A DNA stretch of 64,000 bases from positions 60,040,899 through 60,104,898 of the forward strand of contig OZ034968.1 in the NCBI GenBank assembly GCA_964030785.1, written 5' to 3'. The notes beneath the pieces are model-generated. The model ran no database searches. It was not told the origin of the DNA and saw only the letters and a program-made list of their open reading frames with translations. Shown here one piece after another: positions 55,553 through 64,000 of the stretch (position 1 is the stretch's first letter; the number at the start of each line of letters is the position of its first letter). The translations under genes were made by a program, and so were the position numbers. Source of the stretch: Siderastrea siderea (lineage: Eukaryota > Cnidaria > Anthozoa > Scleractinia > Rhizangiidae).

Positions 55553-57769
55553 TTTTAAATGCCACGCGTTTCCAGGACCAAAATTTCTTGAAAAATCGAC
55601 TTAAACATCGTACATCCTTATCAGTGCTCGATAAAACATTGTTTTGACACTTTCCATTACGCTTACATGCCGTTCAAACTAGAAGGTCCACGTCGGAGGA
55701 GCCAATATATTGGTTTCTCGAAAGAAATGAGTTAATGATGTACAAAGCTATATAATATTATACTATACAAAATATCTTAGAATTTAGAAGGTTTCTCAGT
55801 CAGCGATGTCTTTAGGCTAACATCTCAAGCAACATCCTATATTAGCAGCAAGTTCTTAGAACTGTGTGTGGACTGCAACATCACGTAAAAATGTTTAAAA
55901 ACCACTGAAACTCGGAATTTATTTTTCATGACAACCTCTTTGAATCCAGTATTGAAACACGCGCTATTTTTTTTTTATTTTCTTGTTATCAGTGTAAAAA
56001 CTAGATTTTTTTAGATTTGAATATGATCGAGTGTCAAATTGCGTGTTTTTTAATCTTAATATTAGTGTTCTGTCAATTCTTTTTCACAACTCATCGTTAT
56101 TTAACAACGCAAAAAAACGCTTTTCTGCCTGTTAATTGACGCATATGGTTTGTTCCCTCGTTTGATCAGGGGTCAGTGCAAAGCTGTTGTCATAAAGGTA
56201 GGTTATGTAAAGGAATACAATCGCCAACAAAAGAAGGATGGTAAAGTCCCGAACAACCTTTTTTTATCCTTTCTAACCTTACGTTTTAGCGTTTCTTAAT
56301 TTTTACAAAAAAGCTGCAATCAATTATCTACAAATTAGGCGGTATTGCTCTACCGAATTGTCAAAACTGTTAAACACTGTCACCTTTTATTAATATCAGA
56401 CTGTTCGCTTTCGTCTTCTTTAAAACAAATACGCTAGTTAACCTTTTCTCTCCTTTTTATTAAAAAAAAGCTAGAAATGCCAAATTCTCTGCTCTGTTTT
56501 AAGATTACGTTTTATCCAAGACAAGAAATTAAGGAGGAAGAAAAAAAGTCTGGCAATTTATAATTCGTATTTTTTTTATGGGCAGCGAAATTTGAAAACA
56601 AATTCCCTCTCTACACTGCATTGCTTTCATTCATCAATATTTTTTTTCAGCAAACCCATTTCTAGAATGTTCCCAGCATTTCCTTTTAATTCAGGAGTAC
56701 GTGGACTGCAATCTTTCGAGCTACTATCCGGCAAACCTTCAAACTTTTCATTTTGCACATCAATCAAATGTGGTAAACCAGCCAACCACCCAATGCTATG
56801 AAAATGCTGGGGGCTCCGAAATTTTTTTCCGAGAATTTTCATCGGGTAGCATTATTTTTTTCAGAAACAAATGTAGTAACGTGAAACATAGAAACCCCTG
56901 AAACTGGGAGTTAAACTGTTTTAGTAATCCCAGAACCTCTTATAATCAATGTAACAAGTTTATGTACCAGTATAAAAACCTACTTTCTCTTAGGCTTGAA
57001 TATGTTTAAGTTATGTTTTTGCTCTCAATGGCGACCGAATGTGAATCTTTTGTTATCTTTAATATTATTGCTTTATTAGCTGTCATTTATGTTCCACAAC
57101 TCATCCGATTATTGAACAACGTAGAAAATAATTCAACAATCTGATCTAGAAATATACAATATGAAAGATAGGCGGTAACGAAAAGCGGATAGGTGACAAC
57201 GTATCAAGAAATGGTCTATTGTACCGGATCAAATTCGCACAAACAATAGCCTGCTGTTTGCAGGAACAATAGCCTTTTGTTCACAGGGACGCTGTGGAAG
57301 CCATGCCGAGATCACGACGAAAAGTTCGTCGAAGATCGTAAAATTCTCGGCGTGACAAACTTTCTGTCACGTTTCCCTTTTCTGTGATGTTTCCCTTCAC
57401 TAATAACTAAGCTGATAAAAACCTAGATTTTTCCTGTGCTGTTAGATGTAAATAAAAACCATAATAATTTTAAAGTACTTCAATCTGGTGAGCGTCAAAA
57501 ACTGAGCCAAAGTCGTCACATTACTGAAACAAAAACCACACACACACACACACGCACACACACAAGAAGGAACATAACTACATTAAGAAAACCTTATGTT
57601 TGGCGCCATGATACCTTAAATTATCAAGCAGACAACTTAACGTTCTTTCAGACGTGACATTCCTAGCTAGTGTAGAGTGGAAAGTTTCGAATATTAGGTC
57701 GGTGTGCCAGTCAAGTGCGCTCGTTTGGCACCTGTTGGGAATTGTGATTGTCTAGCTGAGACCCTTAGA
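55553..57769. other. Intergenic with diverged direct duplication
   Basis: 55885-56110 resembles 56860-57140 (for example CCTGAAACT/CTGAAACT, TTGAATATG and CACAACTCATC blocks). A CA microsatellite lies at 57536-57562. No supported gene. Confidence 0.45.
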
Positions 57770-57964
57770 ATCGCTCCGCGTTTAACAGAACATCGCAGAA
57801 CACTGTATAGGTTCCTCTAATCCTTAAACAGAAGCATATTATAAAATTCATGATAGACATAATGTCTTGAACATAGTGGTTTGACGTGTTTGTCTTATTG
57901 AGATTGTTACTCGTAGACATAAAGAGGCGACACAAGTTCACGCACGTATTCCCATTACAGCAAA

Positions 57965-58902
57965 ATGGCGATAGCAAACTTTACAAACCTTACCAGTGAT
58001 GGAAGCCAAAAAACGTTGACACAACAGTTTTGCTCAGCAGAATTAGCTGAAGGTATGCGCAACCAGCTAATATGCCTTTCAGTGATAAACATCTTTTTGT
58101 CCATTACTGCATTTCTAGGGAATATTTTGATCGTAGTCGTCCTCTACAAGGAGTCTTCACTTCATCCACATTCAAGGTTGTCGTTTGGTAACCTTGCGTA
58201 CCATTACGGAGCCTCTTGCAGTTACCTATTGGATGTCTTAGGTGAGCAAACGTTTGAAAATTTGTCGCTATGTATTATCCACGGCTACCTTAGCAGGCTA
58301 TGTGTTCGCTGGTCAGGAGTATCTTTGCCCACATTGTCTGCAATAAGTGTGGACAGACTTCTCGGCCTGTTGTTAGGGCTAAGATACAAACAAGTTGCAA
58401 CTTTGAAGAGAACATGTGTAACTGTTATCGTTGTTTGGATTATCTCTATTTTCACTTCAACTTCATTCCTGTGGAATTCCATTTTAGGGTCTTACTGCAT
58501 CCGTGTAATTATAATACTGTGCCTAGTAACTTCAGTTTACTGTTACACAAAGATTTTCCTCACGCTACGCCACCATCAAAATCAAGTACGAGACAATGTT
58601 CACGGACCGCAAAGCCAAGCAATCCCAATGAACATTGCACGATACAAAAAGGCAGTTTCCAGTGCACTGTGGCTGCAGTTAACAATTTGGTTGTTTGTTA
58701 TCTACCGTATCTCATTATAATAGCTTACATATGGTTTAGTAAAAACTTATCTTCGTCTGTTTATCTGGCATTGGAAGCTGCAGTAACATTAGTTTATTTA
58801 AACTCGTCATTAAACCCGATTCTTTATTCCTGGAAGATCAGAGAAGTACGACAAGCAGTGAAGCATACAATCAGACAGCTTTTCCAGTTGTCATCGAGGT
58901 AG
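57965..58902 (+). pseudogene. Class A GPCR, copy D, frameshifted
   Basis: The start (MAIANFTNLTSDG) and CCCATTACAG acceptor context match copy E. Compared with copies C and E, about 20 bp of TM2 (the ACTGATCTCTGTGTTGG region, including the conserved Asp) are deleted near 58195. About 5 bp are inserted near 58315. A further 2 bp are inserted near 58690 in TM6, ending the first frame at 58720. The TM7 NPILY and tail remain in another frame to TAG (58900-58902). Loss of the TM2 Asp together with shifts makes this a clear pseudogene. Confidence 0.9.
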
Positions 58903-60634
58903 TTTATACAAAGTGCTTTATGTCCTATGATTTGGAAGTTCAGTTTTTTCAACGCGGTATCATTGTTTTAAGGATTGTATATTCCCAGTTAATGGTAATA
59001 AATACCAATATCATTCGTTGCCTCAAGATTCAAATTTATGCCCTTTTTAAGGGTTTGGCGTCCTTGTGTCGAGTTTATCCAAAGTTGAAATGAGTCTACA
59101 GCACACTCCCCAAATTAGGGAAAACGTTGACTCTGAATTTCTGCAGTTAGATGTTGTAGAAGAGATATAACTTTTAATAAGGACAAAGGTTGTGAGGTTT
59201 TCTTTTTCCGCTTTCCCGGCAATTTGCAATAAGGCATCATTTTAAATTCTAAGAAAAAATTCCTGGCTGGTTATATCAAGTTTGTAAGCACAGTTAAGAA
59301 AGATTTTCAGAAAACTAACTCGTTAAATAACGCACTTTCAGTTTCTGTTATTGATATGCGATTTTTTGCACTCTTATTGCGATTTTTTACATTCCTTGTC
59401 TTGCCAAGGAATAGAAAAAGGAGGATATGCGGCGAATTCAAACGAATGTAAAATATAAATTGACTGGCGAACTGTTTAAAGAAGAATCCTTCCTAGATAC
59501 AACTTTGACATTATTTTAATCTAGTAAACACGCAAACACGAGACAATGGAGCGTATATATATTTTTAAAGTTGTTTTTTAAACAGCCAGCCCCCTTTCTA
59601 TAACAAATAAGAAGAGTGTTTTTATCTTCATTGGAAAGGGGAACATCATTTAATATTAAATTTTTTTTTCATATTTTTCTAAATCATGAAGCATAAGTTT
59701 AATAAGTCTCATCAAACGTTGCTTTTTCGTTGTCAGCTGTAATAGCCCTCCCCCTTTGATCCTCTCATTAATGGCAATTAAGGATGCATATATTAAGCTC
59801 TTGGGGAAACGCAAATTTTGAGAAAAAGAAGTTCAGAAGTGTTTCTGTCACCTATCCAGACTGATAAAAAACAAAATTACTGTCACGGGCGACATTCTGT
59901 TGTTTTATTTAACATCAATCGGCTGAAAAATTCGGCTTAATTGAAGAACCAATTCTTCAAACAATTTGTCTGGTCTGACATTATTTACTTTTTTTAAATT
60001 TGTGTACTTAAATGTGACCATTTTTAACCACCTGCATTTCAGCACCCCAAAATCCTAAGTTAAAGGGTTATTTCTTTGCATAAACATTTTCTTTTCTACC
60101 GTCTACTAACATACAAACTGTTTCTATTTCACTGGACTTTATGCATTTATTCTCGAATGAGAGGTTCATTGGGAAAAGGTTGCAAATGCCATAGGACTCT
60201 ATTGTTTTTACTGTACAACGCTAAATTTTGAGCAAAAATTGCCAAAAACGGGCACTATGCGCTGATAGGCGACCGCTGAGGAGAGAAACTATCGCGTCAC
60301 GTGATCGATTTCGGCCGATGGGAGCACGCCAAAATTTCGCGTTGTACTATAAGGGGTAATAAAGATTAACATCTTCACTGCTGAACGTAAATTAGCGTTC
60401 TCTCTCTTTGGATCCTCAAAAAAGATGGTTCGCTTGCATTAATTGCTGGCATATCAAGCAACAACTTTCCCACGTGCAAATTCCAATTATTTGTTCGGGG
60501 CCATCCCCCATCCACCATATGTCTTCCATATGCGCCCGTTTCGTATTCTCACTTTACAGAGTCCCCATTAAAACGGAGAGGTTAGTTAACAGACGTTCCT
60601 CAAGTGTTTCAACAAGACATTTCAGGATTTCAAA
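58903..60634. other. GPCR duplication flank, non-coding
   Basis: 58903-59600 is related to the 3' flank of copy C and holds the empty MITE site (59421-59432). 60440-60560 resembles the end of the flank of copy A (GCATTAAATGCTAGCATGTC / AGCAACAACTTTC). No gene is supported. Confidence 0.55.
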
Positions 60635-60642
60635 ATGATCGA
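60635..60642 (+). other. Candidate 5' mini-exon end of GPCR copy E
   Basis: ATGATCGA is followed by GTGAGT (60643-60648). Joining it to the acceptor ending at 61278 gives ATG ATC GAC AAA ATG GCG, in frame with the receptor, so a four-residue N-terminal extension is possible. The block is conserved before copy B (40930). Confidence 0.4.
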
Positions 60643-61282
60643 GTGAGTGACAAATTCTGCTAACGGAAAATTTGGAAAGATAGTCACTGATGTCTTAAGT
60701 AAGTTTGCAATATCTGTTCAGCGTTAATATGTTTGCAGTGAATTCAATCAAGTGAGAAAAGACAGTCCAAGAAATTATTAACGAAAGATGTCGCCTATAA
60801 CTACCACGCAGGAAGTTTTTTCTTTCAAAATTACTTTTTGATACCTCTAAGGAGCACGTCACAGGTGATCTGAATGCGTCAGGGTAAACTGCTATTGTTT
60901 GAACTGCAATTGTTATTAGAACTTCCTCTTCAGCTGCTTCAGGTATAGAGTGTAGACATGAAGGTACCGATGAAAGAATTAAATTATATGAAAACTAACC
61001 TGATAGCTAACTTACCAACATTTATATGTAACACTGTAAAACTTATATGTAACACTGAATATTGTAAAGTATGTTGCAATTCTGCCGGCCCGTGTGTTGT
61101 TTGTCAAGTTTCAGCTCGTTTTTTTACTTTTTGATGTCCACATCTCAAAATTATACTAAAAGAATTATTCGCCTTCGGCTCGGTAAATATTCGCCAATAT
61201 GTGCTTTGCCTGAGGCTAATAATTGTTAAATATAACTGAGGCGACACAAGTTCACGCACGTATTCCCATGCATTACAGCAAA

Positions 61283-62233
61283 ATGGCGATAGCAAACTTT
61301 ACAAACTTTATCGGTGATGGAAACCAAAAAATATTGACACAACAGTCATGCTCAGCAGAATTAGCTGAAGGTATACACAGCCAGCTAATATGCCTTTCAG
61401 TGGTAAACATTTTTTTGTCCATTACTGCATTTCTGGGGAATGCTCTGATCCTAGTCGCCCTTCACGAGGAGTCTTCACTTCATCGGCCGTCCAAGCTTTT
61501 GTTTCGATACCTTGCCATCACTGATCTCTGCGTTGGTATCTTTTCGGAACCTCTGTTAGTTACCTATTTGATGGCTTTGGTGAACAAACGTTTAAACATT
61601 TGTCGCTATGCATTAGCCGCGTTTGATTTGACAGGCCGAATGTTGTGTGCAGTGTCTCTTTTCACGTTAACCGCAATAAGTGTGGACAGACTTCTCGCCC
61701 TGTTGTTAGGGCTGCGATACAGACAAGTTGTAACTTTGAAGAGGACATATGTAACTGTAATTGTCTTCTGGATTGTCTGTATTATTGTTTCCACAATGTA
61801 CTTTTGGAATTTCTTTTTAATGTTATGGTGTGGCAAGATAATTATACCACTCTGTCTAGTAACTTCAATTTACTGTTACACAAAGATTTTCTTTACGCTT
61901 CGTCGTCATCAAAATCAAATACAAAACAATGTTCAAGGACAACATAGACAAATAACTCCATTGAATATTGCACGATACAAAAAGGCAGTGTCCAGTGCAC
62001 TGTGGCTGCAGTTGACATTAGTTGTTTGTTATCTTCCGTATCTCATTATAGTAGCTTACAAATGGAGTAGTAATTACTTATCTTTGCCTGTTTATCGCGC
62101 GTGGGGATTTGCAGTAACCTTAGTTCTTTTAAACTCGTCATTAAACCCGATTCTATATTGCTGGAAGATTAGAGAAGTACGACAAGCAGTGAAGGACACA
62201 ATCAGACAACTTTTTCAGTGTTTATCGAGTTAG
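61283..62233 (+). CDS. Class A (rhodopsin-like) GPCR, copy E, intact
   Basis: 316 residues from the ATG after CATTACAG (a likely 3' splice site; in-frame upstream ATGs at 61223 and 61268 precede it). N5-F-T is a possible glycosylation site. Motifs are GN 52-53, D81 in LAITDL, C107, D135-R136-L137, W163, CYLPY at 249-253, and NPILY at 288-292 with CWKIREVRQAVKDTI after it. All seven helices are complete. Orphan receptor of a lineage-expanded family; coupling and ligand are not inferable. Most divergent in the TM6-TM7 loop (KWSSNYLSLPVYRAW). Confidence 0.9.
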   Translation: MAIANFTNFIGDGNQKILTQQSCSAELAEGIHSQLICLSVVNIFLSITAFLGNALILVALHEESSLHRPSKLLFRYLAITDLCVGIFSEPLLVTYLMALVNKRLNICRYALAAFDLTGRMLCAVSLFTLTAISVDRLLALLLGLRYRQVVTLKRTYVTVIVFWIVCIIVSTMYFWNFFLMLWCGKIIIPLCLVTSIYCYTKIFFTLRRHQNQIQNNVQGQHRQITPLNIARYKKAVSSALWLQLTLVVCYLPYLIIVAYKWSSNYLSLPVYRAWGFAVTLVLLNSSLNPILYCWKIREVRQAVKDTIRQLFQCLSS

Positions 62234-63056
62234 TTTACACAATGCAAAGTGCCATATCTCCTATGATTTGGTAGTTCAGTTTTATTCAAGGCGGTATAAT
62301 TTAAGGGTTGTTTATTCCTAGTTAAAGGGACAGGTTCACGGCTCGGCGCATGTGTATTAATCAGATTACTTTTTCTGATTTGTTAGTAATTTCATCGGTT
62401 AATAATCCCACTGACATGTAACTCAGCGATCACATACTCTTGTAAGCTCAAGTAGAACGGCGGAGGACTAAATTCGCAGGAAATATTAGTGGATTGCACC
62501 AACACTGCCAACGTTGAATTTGTTGTTGACCCAAAGGTTTTGTTCCATGGTTGATGAATTTACCGCTATTTGCACGTGCTTTGGTTTAATGGCTGCCAGG
62601 GGCGTGAGCAGATAGCTCAGAAATCATTAAGGTGGCTCATCTGGATTTTTCCGAGGCACACCATCCCAACTTTGAACGACTAATACTTTACTGTCTGAGC
62701 TCGATGGGGCAAGCTGCTTCACACATTTGCTAGAGACTGAATGAACTTACCAATAAAGTAGGTTTGATTGACATCAGTGTTACCATAGCAACAAAACGAT
62801 GACGTCATGATTTTTGTATATGAGCAATTTTCTCGATATCTGGACCTAAACTTTTAAAACGACTTATTGTCTCTTATAGTCTGGGTGTAGTTCTTCGAGA
62901 CTGCAAGGTTTGAAAAAATTCTATGAGAGCATTTTCGAAAAAAATCGAGTTGAATATTTTCCAGTAAAAAAGTACAGATTTACGTTATTTCTATTGTTTC
63001 ATCGGTACCAGTGTTATCCTGACAGACTGAAACAATGTTTTCACCACATGTCATAG
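62234..63056. other. Intergenic
   Basis: The first ~100 bp resemble the 3' flanks of the other GPCR copies (TTCAAGGCGGTA). The rest is unrecognised and may belong to the foldback element that follows. Confidence 0.45.
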
Positions 63057-64000
63057 CTGTAGCATACAGCTACTTTTCCTGAAGGTTTTATCCGGTTTGC
63101 TTCACTAGATTTCAAATGATGTAATCAGAAGCAATGTCTTAAATATGCTCATTTTACACAGAGAAGCATCGTCTTTGTTATGGAAGCTTTTATTCAAAAA
63201 CTAGTTGATGAATTTTCTTCTAAATCTTGTGATCTCAAGTCGAACATGTATTGAACTATCCCTGTAAATCTCACGCGCATTGAATCATTTTAAGTGCGCG
63301 AAATGCAAATAAAAGTCTAGGAGACTTTTGCACTCGTCTCCAAAATTCTCATTGCCGCATCACTTTTTGATAGCCTTGTTGATAGTTTGTTTCAGAAGTT
63401 TCTCCTTTGTCTATATTCTACATATTTGTGTGCTTTGGAATCAACACGTTTGCCATGCCTGCTTGCTACGCTTTGCTGGTGCCGAAGGATCGTGAAAATT
63501 CTTTTCTTAGTACAATGGCAATTAACGTAAGGCTTTCATTGTCATTGTATTAAAAACAGAATTTTCACGATCCCTCCGGCACCAGCGAAGCGTAGCAAAC
63601 AGGCATGGCAAACGTGTTAACTTCAAAGCACACAAATATGTAGAATACAGACGAATGAGAAACTCCTGAAATAAACCAGCTGTCAACAAATGATGCGGCA
63701 ATAAGAATTTTGGAGACGAGTGAAAAAGTCTCCTATACTTTTATTTATATTTCGCGCACTTAAAATGATTCAATGCGCGTGAGATTTACAGGGATAGTTC
63801 AATACATGTTAGACTTGAGATCACAGGATTTACATGCAAGAAAATTCATTGACTAGTTTTTGAATAAAAGCTTCCATAACAAAGACGATGCTTCTCTGTG
63901 TAAAATGAGCATATTTAAGACATTGCTTCTGATTACATCATTTGAAATCTAGTGAAGCAAACCGGATAAAACCTTCAGGAAAAGTAGCTGTATGCCACAG
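63057..64000. repeat. Large inverted repeat, cut by window end
   Basis: The left arm, 63057 to about 63526, is mirrored by about 63540-64000 (CTGTAGCATACAGCTAC versus GTAGCTGTATGCCACAG). The centre lies near 63533, beside CGTGAAAATTC and GAATTTTCACG. Arms exceed 440 bp and continue past the window. Probably a foldback transposon; no coding sequence. Confidence 0.8.

Overview
The window is animal nuclear DNA and most probably comes from a scleractinian coral or a close anthozoan relative. Genes are sparse and partly spliced, introns use GT/AG, and transposons of many classes are dense. A GFP-like protein exon lies beside a tandem family of intronless-type class A GPCRs, a combination typical of coral genomes. 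I found no bacterial operons, CRISPR arrays, rRNA or tRNA genes.

Layout: 1-4.15 kb is a DNA transposon with 48-bp terminal inverted repeats (TIRs) and an internal duplication. 4.2-14.2 kb is repeat-rich non-coding DNA with decayed LINE fragments, hairpins and a hammerhead-like motif. 14,242-21,206 is a very young LTR retrotransposon on the minus strand. Its two 1,085-bp LTRs differ at two adjacent bases. It has gag but no recognisable protease, reverse transcriptase or integrase. A textbook -1 frameshift signal (UUUAAAC, 5-nt spacer, 13-bp stem) at the gag stop leads into an unfamiliar 424-codon frame. 22.2-23.5 kb is a 5'-truncated Penelope-like element (PLE) with a GIY-YIG domain, followed by a complete three-stem hammerhead ribozyme. 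24.2-34.4 kb holds a LINE tail, a hAT-like foldback element with a perfect 8-bp target-site duplication (TSD), one orphan GFP-like exon, tandem repeats, and a second PLE remnant with another hammerhead-like motif.

35.6-62.3 kb is a tandem GPCR cluster of five copies. Copies at 42,058, 46,916 and 61,283 are open. Copies at 35,606 and 57,965 are broken by frameshifts. The 42,058 copy has lost the TM6 proline and its normal stop codon. The copies share long flanks, so they arose by segmental duplication. Those flanks let some transposon insertions be dated and defined, including a TA-flanked MITE whose empty site survives in a paralogue. Satellite arrays at 44.1-45.9 kb separate two copies.

50,654-55,429 is a 4.8-kb DNA transposon with TIRs that carry minisatellites and a perfect 8-bp TSD. 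It has split a 112-codon open frame exactly in register, and it is itself interrupted by a PLE with inverted ends. The window closes with one arm and most of the second arm of a large inverted repeat (63,057 onward).

The genes do not form one pathway. The cellular genes are the GPCR family, probably chemosensory or neuromodulatory receptors, and the GFP-like exon. Nearly everything else is mobile DNA.
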